From Yimella sp. cx-51 (GTDB lineage Bacteria > Actinomycetota > Actinomycetes > Actinomycetales > Dermatophilaceae): a stretch of DNA of 64,000 nt. The translations under genes were made by a program, and so were the position numbers. The stretch lies in NCBI RefSeq assembly GCF_017654605.1, contig NZ_CP072113.1:1550001-1614000 (forward strand), read 5' to 3'. Numbering within the stretch: the first letter of the stretch is position 1; each line of letters begins with the position of its first letter. Shown in pieces: positions 49,283 through 56,788 of this stretch. Under the pieces are notes generated by a model. The model made no database searches and had not been told where the DNA came from. It saw only the letters and a list, made by a program, of their open reading frames with translations.

Positions 49283-50143
49283 CTATGGCCAGGAGTGCCA
49301 GTAGTAGGGAAGAGCGAGGAGCGACACCAGGATTGCCCAGCCTCGCGCTCGCTGCCACGTGTCCTCGTCGACACCTGAGCGCTCGCGGTATGCCTGCCTC
49401 GCGGCGACGGGGAGTTGCCACACGGCGGCGTGCTCGGCGGTCGGGTTGCCGATGCTCAATGCGCCGAAGTCGATGACGGCGGCGAGTCTGCCGTCGCGAG
49501 CCAGCAGGTTCGCGGTGCGCAAGTCGCCGTGCAGCCAGACGTCCGGCTGCGGTGGGTCGGCAATTTCGGTCAGCTCTCGCCACGTGCCGGTGACGGCGTC
49601 CAGGTCGAGGTCGATGCTCTCTGTCTTCACCAGTTGCCGGATCTCCTCGATCACCTCAAAGCCGTTGGCGGTGAACTCCCGCAACGGTCGTCCGCGGTAC
49701 CACTGCAGCGACCCGGTGGGTGCGACTCCGTCCGGGATCTCGATCGAGTGGAGCGCACCGACGAACGCGCCCAGCTGGATGCCGAACTCGCGCCAATCGG
49801 TCACCGTGGCATCGGCAGGTTCGGCGCCTTCGATCCAGCGCAGCACGGACCACTCGAACGGGTAGTGCTCGTCTGGTCGTCCACGGAAGACCGGTTCCGG
49901 GATCGTCAAGGGCAGCTGCGGTGCGAGCCACGGCAGCCACCGTTGTTCCTTGTCGACTGCTTCGGCCGTGCCTGGCCGAATCGGTAGGCGAACCAGCAGT
50001 TCGTCACCGACGCGGAACATTCGGTTGTCGGTGCCGTCGCCGGCCATCTCGATGGACAAGCCCGACCAGTGCGGTGCTTGTGCGCTGATCAACCGGCGGA
50101 CGTCTGACGCGGTGATTTCGACTTCGTCGTCGTGGAGGGCCAC
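49283..50143 (-). CDS. Aminoglycoside phosphotransferase-family kinase, C-terminus shortened by a stop
   Basis: This 286-residue kinase-like protein has a nucleotide-binding start (DNRMFRVGDELLVRLP), the catalytic loop VWLHGDLRTANLL and the metal-binding Asp in AVIDFGALSIGNP. Such proteins phosphorylate aminoglycosides, macrolides or small metabolites; the substrate is unclear. A TAG at 49285-49283 ends the frame. The same frame continues for 17 plausible family residues (FARDGIGKINQVL) to a TGA at 49229, so the last helix is probably lost by a point mutation. The GTG start at 50143 has a CACTGT box 7 bases upstream. Confidence 0.82.
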   Translation of the reverse strand: MALHDDEVEITASDVRRLISAQAPHWSGLSIEMAGDGTDNRMFRVGDELLVRLPIRPGTAEAVDKEQRWLPWLAPQLPLTIPEPVFRGRPDEHYPFEWSVLRWIEGAEPADATVTDWREFGIQLGAFVGALHSIEIPDGVAPTGSLQWYRGRPLREFTANGFEVIEEIRQLVKTESIDLDLDAVTGTWRELTEIADPPQPDVWLHGDLRTANLLARDGRLAAVIDFGALSIGNPTAEHAAVWQLPVAARQAYRERSGVDEDTWQRARGWAILVSLLALPYYWHSWP

Positions 50144-50341
50144 GACGTCGACAGTGCCTCAGGTTCTCTTTCGACTCAACTGAATATCTGACTCTCCAAC
50201 CAAAGGAACGGATTTCTTCGTGGGAGCGTCCTGCGGACCTCTGATCGAGACGACGATCGCCCCGACCCGCCCAGATTTACACAGTGGACCGATGCGGCTG
50301 TCGCACACCGTCGACAACCTGTCGGTCACCGCCATCAACTC

Positions 50342-50689
50342 CTATGAGTGCAATTGGAGGAAGTCGGCAAGCCAGGAGCGGATCTCCGCAAGTGTGGCCG
50401 CGTCGACGCGGCCGGCACTCTTGGAGATCCGGCGACGGTCAACGGTTCTCGGCTGCTCGGTCATGGCGAATGAGTGCGACGCGTTCAAGTCGGTCGCTCC
50501 ACGGAGTCGGACATGGTTCGGTAGCCCGCGGTCGCGAGTCGTTACCGGAAGCACGATGACCACGTTGGGGATGCTGCCCAGGTAGTCGTCACTCGACACG
50601 ATGACGGCTGGCCGACGTCCGGCCTGCTCAGATCCAACAACTGGGCTGAGGTTCACCCAGACGACCTGGCCGCAGGTCAGATCAATCAC
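50342..50689 (-). CDS. MazF/PemK-family toxin endoribonuclease
   Basis: This protein of about 115 residues has the MazF/PemK fold: GQVVWVNLSPVVGSEQAGRRPAVIVSSD at the start and VVIVLPVTTRDR after it. These toxins cut mRNA at short sequences. It overlaps the end of the antitoxin gene, with GTG 50689 or TTG 50695 as start, which is the usual order (antitoxin first). The pair forms a complete type II toxin-antitoxin module. A gap of about 200 bases with nothing recognisable lies between it and the kinase gene upstream. Confidence 0.88.
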   Translation of the reverse strand: MIDLTCGQVVWVNLSPVVGSEQAGRRPAVIVSSDDYLGSIPNVVIVLPVTTRDRGLPNHVRLRGATDLNASHSFAMTEQPRTVDRRRISKSAGRVDAATLAEIRSWLADFLQLHS

Positions 50690-50921
50690 GGTCAAGACCG
50701 TCGGCGTCGGTGACGGCCCACTCAGTCGTCTCAGCCTCGTAGTCCCGATCGTTTGACAGTTCTGCGTACCGAGCGCGGATCGCGTCGAATCGCTGGGACC
50801 GCTGGTAGTCGTCCAGCAGCCGCTCCAGAAGTACCGCAGGCGTCACACCGAGCGCACGTGCCTCCGCATTGATGCGATCACGCGCGTGCGTAGTCACCTT
50901 GATGGTCGTAGTCGCTGCCAT
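50682..50921 (-). CDS. Ribbon-helix-helix antitoxin of the MazF-type pair
   Basis: This 79-residue protein has an N-terminal ribbon (TTIKVTTHARDRINAEARAL) followed by two helices, as in ribbon-helix-helix antitoxins, and an acidic C-terminal tail (DYEAETTEWAVTDADGL) that would block the toxin. The ATG at 50921 is chosen because TACCAT ends 6 bases before it. It overlaps the toxin start by 8 or 14 bases, so translation is coupled. Confidence 0.82.
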   Translation of the reverse strand: MAATTTIKVTTHARDRINAEARALGVTPAVLLERLLDDYQRSQRFDAIRARYAELSNDRDYEAETTEWAVTDADGLDRD

Positions 50922-51033
50922 GTCGCAATGGTAGCCGCGCATGCGGCGTTGAGGTATACCGAATTGGATACGACCAGTACACACTGAAAAGCACGATGCC
51001 GATCAGTTGCGAGCTGAACATGGGGATGGTCGA

Positions 51034-51291
51034 CTAACGTCCGCGGTTTCGAGGGTGATTGCGGGCCTGGCGCTCATTGCCTCGGCGGTAGTTGCCGGTC
51101 AGCCGCGCCATCAGTTCCTGCGGGTCACCCGTTTCGACGTCCTCCAGGAAGGCGGCCGCCTTGGCACCTCGAAGAGTCGTTGCGGTGCGGCCGTGGTGAG
51201 TGATCACGACTTCCGAACCGCGCTCCATGTATTCGAAACCCTCAGGACCAGGCATCGCGACAGATGAGCGAGAACGGCCGTCGGCTATCAC
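51034..51291 (-). CDS. Phd-like antitoxin-related protein, 85 aa
   Basis: The protein contains GSEVVITHHGRTATTLRGAK, the second half of a Phd/YefM antitoxin DNA-binding domain, and a tail (DPQELMARLTGNYRRGNE) of a type common in actinobacterial prevent-host-death proteins. The first 20 residues do not look like a normal Phd start, so the N-terminus may be replaced or lost. Its GTG overlaps the stop of the upstream PPOX gene, so it is translated with it. No toxin follows; about 110 bases of unassigned DNA separate it from the ribbon-helix-helix antitoxin. Confidence 0.6.
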   Translation of the reverse strand: MIADGRSRSSVAMPGPEGFEYMERGSEVVITHHGRTATTLRGAKAAAFLEDVETGDPQELMARLTGNYRRGNERQARNHPRNRGR

Positions 51292-51695
51292 TGATGAGCC
51301 TCACGCAGCCCGATGACGGGGCGTGACTTCTCCTTGCCCCGGCGAACCACCTTCTCGATCAACAGCACCACGCGCCACTGCAGCTTGTACTTCGCGGCCA
51401 AGGCGCGCTCCGCACCTTCGATGACCTGCGGATCTCTCGACACCGTGGCTTGGGCGGTGACCACCGGCGTCCCTTCGCGCGGCACGCCACGGCGAGAGCA
51501 CGGTTGAAGTGTCACGCGGGGAGTGTGTTTGAGCCGCTTGAGCTTTCCGGTGCCTTCCGGCGTACTCACCACTAGTTGATCGTCGAGTTGCGCGATCCAG
51601 ACCGGTGTCGGCACTTCGCGTCCGTCTCGGCGAAAGGTGGTCAGCAGCACGAAGTCCTCACGGGACAGTTCGGCAAGATCGTGGGGGAGTGTCAC
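51288..51695 (-). CDS. PPOX-class F420-dependent oxidoreductase-like protein
   Basis: This protein of about 135 residues has the split-barrel flavin-binding fold: REDFVLLTTFRRDGREVPTPVWIAQLDDQL followed by GTGKLKRLKHTPRVTLQPCSRRG, the typical start of F420-dependent PPOX reductases. It probably uses F420 or FMN; the substrate is unknown. A GTG at 51695 matches the family start; a longer version from 51776 is possible. The stop overlaps the start of the Phd-like gene, an uncommon partner. Confidence 0.85.
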   Translation of the reverse strand: MTLPHDLAELSREDFVLLTTFRRDGREVPTPVWIAQLDDQLVVSTPEGTGKLKRLKHTPRVTLQPCSRRGVPREGTPVVTAQATVSRDPQVIEGAERALAAKYKLQWRVVLLIEKVVRRGKEKSRPVIGLREAHQ

Positions 51696-51787
51696 CTGTT
51701 GAGTGTGGCACCCATTGTCCCCATCAGGCAGCGAATAGACCGCGGGTTCGCCCCGATCGAGCCTCGCGGTTCGCAAGAGTGGCTGCC

Positions 51788-51916
51788 ATGCGAGTCACCG
51801 ACACGAGCGACCTGTGCTGGAAGAGCGCGGTCATCTACTGCCTCGACATCGAGACCTTCTACGACGCCAACGGCGATGCTTGCGGCGACCTGGCCGGCCT
51901 CGCACAGCGCATCGAT
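51788..51916 (+). pseudogene. N-terminal remnant of a GH13 alpha-amylase/trehalose-synthase-like gene
   Basis: An ATG opens 43 codons that match the start of GH13 enzymes: SAVIYCLDIETFYDANGD, then GDLAGLAQRID. Homology ends abruptly at about 51916 and the frame runs on into unrelated sequence. About 1.5 kb of the gene is missing. The stretch from 51917 to 52062 holds a second short coding-like piece in another frame (around RVGNDFVDRRILERLNIS) that I cannot assign. Confidence 0.6.
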
Positions 51917-52062
51917 TTGGGTGGGCACCGAGAACCTCGAGATGCGAGTCGGGAACGACTTCGTCGATCGCCGAATTCTCGAACGCCTGAATATCTCTGC
52001 GGACATCCCGTATCGCCGATCAGCATCGCCAATCCGCCTGCCGAGCGCATGACCGCGGGCGA

Positions 52063-52099
52063 TTGACACGACGGAAGTGAGTCCTTACCATCCTGTAAG
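52063..52099 (+). promoter_or_regulatory. Promoter with overlapping operator of the vapBC-type pair
   Basis: TTGACA (52063-52068), a 17-base spacer and TACCAT (52086-52091) form a near-consensus promoter. The perfect palindrome CCTTAC-N6-GTAAGG (52083-52100) covers the -10 box, where an antitoxin dimer would block transcription. Confidence 0.7.
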
Positions 52100-52123
52100 G
52101 ATTCACAGAAATGGAGCCCCCAG

Positions 52124-52369
52124 ATGGCCATCGGAACGATGACAAGCAAAGGGCAGATCACCATCCCAAAGGATGTTCGCGAGGAGCTCGGACTCACTCC
52201 AGGTACGCGAGTTTCGTTCAGTCGCAACGCATCTGGCGAGATTGTCCTCAGCAGGCAGTCGCGACCAATCAGCGATCTCTCCGGAGCGCTCAAGTACAAC
52301 GGCCCGCCTGTGCCACTGGAAGACATGGGTGACGCGATCGCCGGCGGCGCGGCCGGACTAGCTCAGTGA
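52124..52369 (+). CDS. AbrB/SpoVT-type antitoxin (VapB-like)
   Basis: This 81-residue protein has the swapped-hairpin DNA-binding domain MTSKGQITIPKDVREELGLT and a C-terminal toxin-binding tail (PPVPLEDMGDAIAGG). A GGAG site lies before ATG 52124. It overlaps the toxin start by four bases. The palindrome over its -10 box fits autoregulation by the toxin-antitoxin complex. Confidence 0.9.
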   Translation: MAIGTMTSKGQITIPKDVREELGLTPGTRVSFSRNASGEIVLSRQSRPISDLSGALKYNGPPVPLEDMGDAIAGGAAGLAQ

Positions 52370-52752
52370 TCGGCCTGGATACAAATGTCGTCGTTCGCTA
52401 TCTGGTGCAGGACGACGCCGAGCAGGGCGCACGCGCAGCAGCCGCGATCGGGCGACTCACTTCGGATGAACGCGGATACATCACAAAGATCGTGCTGGTC
52501 GAGACGTTCTGGGTGCTGACCCGGGCCTACAAGCTGCCACGTGACACCGTCATGCAGACACTCGCACAGTTGGTTGAGCGTGACGAGATTCTGGTCGAGG
52601 ATCACGCTAGGACAACCGCCGCCATCCAACGCGCGTGCAACGGAGGCGACTTGGCTGACGCGCTGATCGTTGAGACCTGTCGTGCGGCAGGAGCCTCCGA
52701 GACGATCACGTTCGATCGAGACGCCGCCAAGCGTGGGATGACGTTGATCTAG
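52366..52752 (+). CDS. vapC: PIN-domain toxin VapC
   Basis: This 128-residue PIN ribonuclease has the acidic metal-binding residues in place: Asp in MIGLDTNVVVRYL, Glu in KIVLVETFWVL, Asp in GGDLADALIVE and the final Asp in ITFDRDAAK. Such toxins cut tRNA or rRNA when the antitoxin is degraded. The GTG start overlaps the antitoxin stop (GTGA). The pair appears intact. Confidence 0.92.
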   Translation: MIGLDTNVVVRYLVQDDAEQGARAAAAIGRLTSDERGYITKIVLVETFWVLTRAYKLPRDTVMQTLAQLVERDEILVEDHARTTAAIQRACNGGDLADALIVETCRAAGASETITFDRDAAKRGMTLI

Positions 52753-52868
52753 CCGAATCTCAAGAGCAGGAAAACTGGCAGGCACGGGAGCTCCTGAGGA
52801 GGGAGTAACCTCGTCAGGCCGCTCGGGCCGCGGCTTCCCGATGCCTCGCTTCTGACAAGATCGGCTGC

Positions 52869-53149
52869 GTGGATTCAGTCGTCGTCGCAGCCGATGACGG
52901 CGTGAGCCTGCATGTGGCGGTGTGCGGCCAAGGCGCCGACGTACTTGTGCTCTCCGGCGGACCTGGGTGCGTGCACTACCTAGCGGACGAATCCTTCGCA
53001 CCGACTGGGTTCAGGTGCTGGTTCCCGGACCCTCGCGGCGTGAGTCGTTCTGGGGGCGGTCCGCACGACATGGCGACGGCGGTCGCCGACCTGGAAGCCA
53101 TTCGTCGCGTCACAGGTGTCGAGTCGTGGATCGTGCTTGGACACTCAGG
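52869..53149 (+). pseudogene. 5' fragment of an alpha/beta hydrolase (proline-iminopeptidase-like)
   Basis: GTG 52869 opens about 94 codons of a typical hydrolase N-terminus: VLVLSGGPGCVHYLADE, PDPRGVSRSGGGPHD, DLEAIRRVTGVESWIVLGHS. Homology stops within the nucleophile elbow GHS at about 53148. The frame then crosses into the antisense of an SDR gene. The catalytic Asp and His are gone, so the product is not functional. Confidence 0.7.
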
Positions 53150-53439
53150 TCGCCGTGGGTGGCGGCGGCCTTCACCAACCTGGCCGGCTCCTGCGCGTCG
53201 CTCAGATCGGCGGGATGGACGTCGGCCCTGCGCCCGAGCGCCCGACAGTCGGCCGCGATGTCGTCGACGTCCGACGCTCCCCGTTCCAGGCCGACCCGCA
53301 GGTTGTACGGCGCCCAGTGACTCAGGACGAGATTCCAGCCGTCCTCGGCGAGCCCGAGGGCCAGGCCGGCTCCGATGGAACGGCGGCGCCCGACACCGGT
53401 GACCAGGATCGTGCCGCGGGTGTCATCGGGGTCTGCCAT
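53150..53439 (-). pseudogene. 5' fragment of a short-chain dehydrogenase (SDR)
   Basis: On the minus strand ATG 53439 opens an SDR-type protein with TILVTGVGRRRSIGAGLALGLAEDGWNLVL, a variant of the TGxxxGIG motif, and continues to LVKAAATHGDL. It ends at the same point (about 53150) where the opposing hydrolase fragment ends, so both genes lost their 3' parts at one junction. It is the last gene of the DUF427-photolyase-LigT operon, lying 3 bases after the LigT-type gene. Confidence 0.7.
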
Positions 53440-53442
53440 CTC

Positions 53443-53955
53443 TCATCCTTCGTGCGTGGTGTGCGTGATCTGCTCGGTGGTGCCGGTCTGCGGGTCCCAC
53501 CGTCGCACGGACGCCAGGACGATCTCGGGCACCGGATCCGACAGCGTCTCGAGCGCGGCGCCCACCTGCGGCGCACTCATCCGCCGGCCCAGCGTCACGT
53601 GGGGCACCCACGATCCTGCGCGCGGGTCCTCGACGGCGCGGGCCAGCGCGTGGGTGGCGTCGATGAGCGGGGCCGGCGGCGTCAGCAGCAGGACGAGCGT
53701 GAAGGATCGGCTGCCGAACACGGCGTACCCGGCGACGGGTGCCACGACCGGCAGCATCCCGGCGATGCTCCGCGCGGCGTCGAGGCGTGCGTCGCCGATC
53801 GTCGGCGCGGACGCCAGGGTGACGTGCGGGGCGTTGGTGGCGCCGGGATGGGCCGCCTGCGACGGCAGGCCCGCCTCGGCCAGGAGTCGCCATCGGTCGC
53901 GTACGGCCGCATCGGATGTCCCGTCGAGCAGCAGCTCGACCGCGGCGTACGGCAT
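53443..53955 (-). CDS. 2'-5' RNA ligase (LigT/2H phosphoesterase) family protein
   Basis: This 170-residue 2H phosphoesterase has both histidine motifs, APHVTLAS near residue 42 and VPHVTLGR near residue 120. Members ligate or cut 2',5' or 2',3'-cyclic phosphates in RNA or nucleotides. The ATG at 53955 overlaps the stop of the photolyase-family gene (TGATG), so it is translated with it. The pairing with a photolyase-family gene is unusual. Confidence 0.85.
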   Translation of the reverse strand: MPYAAVELLLDGTSDAAVRDRWRLLAEAGLPSQAAHPGATNAPHVTLASAPTIGDARLDAARSIAGMLPVVAPVAGYAVFGSRSFTLVLLLTPPAPLIDATHALARAVEDPRAGSWVPHVTLGRRMSAPQVGAALETLSDPVPEIVLASVRRWDPQTGTTEQITHTTHEG

Positions 53956-55430
53956 CAGCCGAGCCACCGGGCGGCGCGATCCAGATGTTGCTGACGGCGG
54001 TCGTCGGCGAAGCCGTCCCACAGACCCGTCATCCGGCGGGACCGGTGGTTGCCCTCGAACACCTCGCGGTGGTCGTTCACGAACGTCCAGAACAGCCCGT
54101 CCCAGTCGTCGGTCCACTCACCCGCGGGCAGATCGGACATCTTGCGCAGGTAGTTGCTGCCCGACACGTACGGCTTGGTGGTCATCGCCTCGCCGACCGC
54201 GAACTGGCTCATGGCATAGACGTTCGGCACCATCACCCAGTCGTAAGCATCGACGAACAGCGACATGAACCACTCGTAGACCTCGGTCGGATCGATCCGC
54301 AGCAGTGACATCGCGTTGCCGAGCACCATCAGCCGCTCGATGTGGTGGGCGTATCCGTTGCTCAGGACCCGGCCGATGACGAGGTCGACCGGATCGAGAC
54401 CGGTGTCGCCGGTCCACCACCCGTCGTCGAGCGACCGCGTGTGACCCAGGTGGTTCGCCGAACGCATCCGCCGGCCGTACAGGTGGTAGGTCGCGCGCAT
54501 GTACTCGCGCCAGCCGATGATCTGCCGCACGAAACCCTCGAGGGACGCGATCGGTACGCCGTGGTCGTCGGCGGCGTCCAGAGCCGCGTCGAGCACCTCC
54601 TGCGGTGTCAGCAGTCCGGTGTTGAGCATCGGGGTCAGCAGCGAGTGGTTGATGCTGTCGTGCGTGGCGCTGATCGCGTCCTCGTACGGGCCGAACTCCG
54701 CGAAGCGCTCCTCCAAGAACTGCGTCAGGTGGGCCTGCGCCTCGGTGTGATCAGTGGGCCACGCGAACGTTGTCGGGTCGCCGGGTGCGTCGGGGAACTC
54801 GGCACCGATCTGCCGTACGGCCGATGCCACGTCGGCGCCGTGGTCGGTGGCGAAACGCACCGGGGGAGGGACGTGCCCACGGGGCAGCTTCTTGCGGTTC
54901 TCGGTGTCGAAGGACCAGCGACCGCCGACCGGCTGGTCGCCGTCCAGCAGCACGTCGAGGCGGCGCCTCTGCCACATGTAGAAGTGCTGCATCCGAGCCG
55001 GGTGTTCGGCGAACCAGGACGTGAACTCGGCGCGGTCAGTGAGGAATCCGGGCGACTCCAGAACGTCCTGCTGTTGTAGCCGGTAGCCGCCGGCGCGCAG
55101 CGCCTCGGTGATGCGGCCGGACAGCCAGTCGTCGACGACGTCGTACACCTGCACGGCCGAGGGTTCCTGGTCGCGGACGACCTGCGTGAGCCGCTCGTCG
55201 GTGGAGTGTTCGCTGCTCGAGTCGATCACCGTGACCTCGAACCCGCGACCGCGCAGCCGCCGGGCGAACCGGCTCATCGACGCGCGGTGCAACACCAGCT
55301 TGTGGGCATGGAAGCAGTACTGGCGCATCATCAGGTCGTCCTCGACCAGCACGAACGAGGTGCCGGCCGGAGCGTCGAAGTGTGCCTCGAACAGCTGATG
55401 GGGGTAGACGAGCCGCAGGTTCGGGGTCAC
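53955..55430 (-). CDS. Cryptochrome/photolyase-related protein without the usual cysteine ligands
   Basis: This 491-residue protein belongs to the FeS-BCP/CryPro (photolyase-related) group. It has an N-terminal alpha/beta domain (LRLVYPHQLFEAHF, FVLVEDDLMMRQY, FHAHKLVLHRASM) and a C-terminal FAD domain with GWREYMRATYHLYGRRM and DAYDWVMVPNVYAMSQFA. Members normally hold a 4Fe-4S cluster through four cysteines. This protein has a single Cys (Cys40), and the usual Cys in the KGxWC region reads GEWTDDWDGL. The GTG start overlaps the DUF427 stop. Confidence 0.88.
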   Translation of the reverse strand: MTPNLRLVYPHQLFEAHFDAPAGTSFVLVEDDLMMRQYCFHAHKLVLHRASMSRFARRLRGRGFEVTVIDSSSEHSTDERLTQVVRDQEPSAVQVYDVVDDWLSGRITEALRAGGYRLQQQDVLESPGFLTDRAEFTSWFAEHPARMQHFYMWQRRRLDVLLDGDQPVGGRWSFDTENRKKLPRGHVPPPVRFATDHGADVASAVRQIGAEFPDAPGDPTTFAWPTDHTEAQAHLTQFLEERFAEFGPYEDAISATHDSINHSLLTPMLNTGLLTPQEVLDAALDAADDHGVPIASLEGFVRQIIGWREYMRATYHLYGRRMRSANHLGHTRSLDDGWWTGDTGLDPVDLVIGRVLSNGYAHHIERLMVLGNAMSLLRIDPTEVYEWFMSLFVDAYDWVMVPNVYAMSQFAVGEAMTTKPYVSGSNYLRKMSDLPAGEWTDDWDGLFWTFVNDHREVFEGNHRSRRMTGLWDGFADDRRQQHLDRAARWLG

Positions 55431-55924
55431 CACCCGGCGGTCCCCGGCTCGCCTTTGAACGGCCCGCTGACGCGCGAGGTGACCCAGCCGCCGTAGAACG
55501 AGCCGGGTTGGGGCAGCACGATCTCGCCGTCCATCCGGCACTCGTCCATCGCGCCGGGATAGAGCGCGACCCGATCGACGAGCTCGAGGTAGCCGGGCGT
55601 GGGATCCGGGTAGTACCAGGCGGCGCGCTCGGCCACGCGGTCGCCGCCGACGACGTCGAGGTAGCGGGCATGGCCCTTGAACTCGCACCACGACGAACCC
55701 TCGGCGGGGCGAAGCGCACCGTCGACGAAGTCGCTGCGCGCGATGTAGACGGTCGGCGAGTGGCTCGTCTCGAGCACCTCCGCGACGCTGCTCGCCCGGG
55801 CGACCACCACGCCACCGAGGCGGACGACGACGTCGCGGTCGACCAGACGGACGGCAGGGGGACGCGGATAGTCCCAGACGGATTCGGTGCCGGGGACGCG
55901 GTCCGGCTGTGGGCGAACGGCCAT
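55427..55924 (-). CDS. DUF427 domain protein
   Basis: This 165-residue protein has DUF427 features: a repeated pattern (VVVRLGGVVVARASSVAEVLE), SPTVYIARSDFVDG and GSSWCEFKGHARYLDVV. The family is widespread and lacks a defined activity. It is the first gene of an operon with the photolyase-family and LigT-type genes, its stop overlapping the next GTG. It is divergent from the Gfo/Idh gene across 43 bases. Confidence 0.88.
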   Translation of the reverse strand: MAVRPQPDRVPGTESVWDYPRPPAVRLVDRDVVVRLGGVVVARASSVAEVLETSHSPTVYIARSDFVDGALRPAEGSSWCEFKGHARYLDVVGGDRVAERAAWYYPDPTPGYLELVDRVALYPGAMDECRMDGEIVLPQPGSFYGGWVTSRVSGPFKGEPGTAGW

Positions 55925-55967
55925 GGATTCACTGTAGGTCCGTGCACCGCCGAACTAGCGTGTGCGC

Positions 55968-56570
55968 ATGACGGTCATCGATCCGAGGGAAGCCCCTGCG
56001 CTGCGCTGGGAGTGATCGCCCCGGGAGGCATCGCCCGTACGTTCGCCCACGCCGTGCGATCCGCGACGAGGTCGACCGTCGTCGCGGTCGGGTCGCGGGA
56101 CGCCGGACGCGCTGCGGCCTTCGCGCAGGAGTTCGACATCCCTCGCTCGTACGGCGACTACGCGAGCGTGGCGGCGGACCCGGAGGTCGAGGCCGTCTAC
56201 GTCGCCTCACCGCATTCGGAACACCGCGACCACGCGCTGCTGGCGCTGCGGACGGGCAAGCCGGTCCTCGTCGAGAAGGCGCTGGCGCGCAATGAGCGCG
56301 AGGTTCACCAGATGTTCGCGGCCGCCGAGGAGGCGAACCTCTTCGCGATGGAGGCGATGTGGACCCGCTTCCTGCCGCATATCGACTGGGTGCGGTCGCG
56401 CATCGCCGCAGGCGCGATCGGCGAGGTCGTCACGGTCACTGCCGACCACGGCCAGTCGCTCGACCTGCCGGACGCCCACCGCCTCAAGAATCCCGATCTG
56501 GCCGGGGGAGCGCTGCTCGACCTGGGCGTCTACCCGATCTCGTTCGCCGTCGACCTGCTCGGCGGGAAGT
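55968..56570 (+). pseudogene. Gfo/Idh/MocA oxidoreductase, frameshifted and 3'-truncated
   Basis: ATG 55968, with a TAGCGT box 6 bases upstream, opens PREAPALRW, then hits a stop. The next frame carries GVIAPGGIARTFAHAV, the dinucleotide-binding start. One missing G in the run at 56008-56010 explains this. The protein continues through EKALARNEREVHQ and AMEAMWTRFLPHID to ALLDLGVYPISFAVDLLGG, where homology ends at about 56568 and AT-richer DNA begins. About one third of the gene is missing. It is doubly inactivated. Confidence 0.75.
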
Positions 56571-56788
56571 ATGGAATCACTCGAAAAGGTCTCTCGCGTC
56601 CTAGGATGCAGTTGAAGATTTGCTCAAGCGCCACCGGTGGCAGAGAGTGCCGCGTCGATTGGAAAGCAAGGGCCAACTCGTACTATCGCGCACGACAGAT
56701 TGAGTACGGATACATCTATGGTTACGCCAGGAAATGGGGGCACTGCCCTCCGGGGCAGCTCCGTTCATGCAAGTAATAGGGTTCGATC

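Noticed and set aside
50144-50341. Small plus-strand ORFs between the kinase and MazF genes
   Set aside because: Low-complexity Arg/Ser/Pro frames without start context or family features; treated as non-coding.
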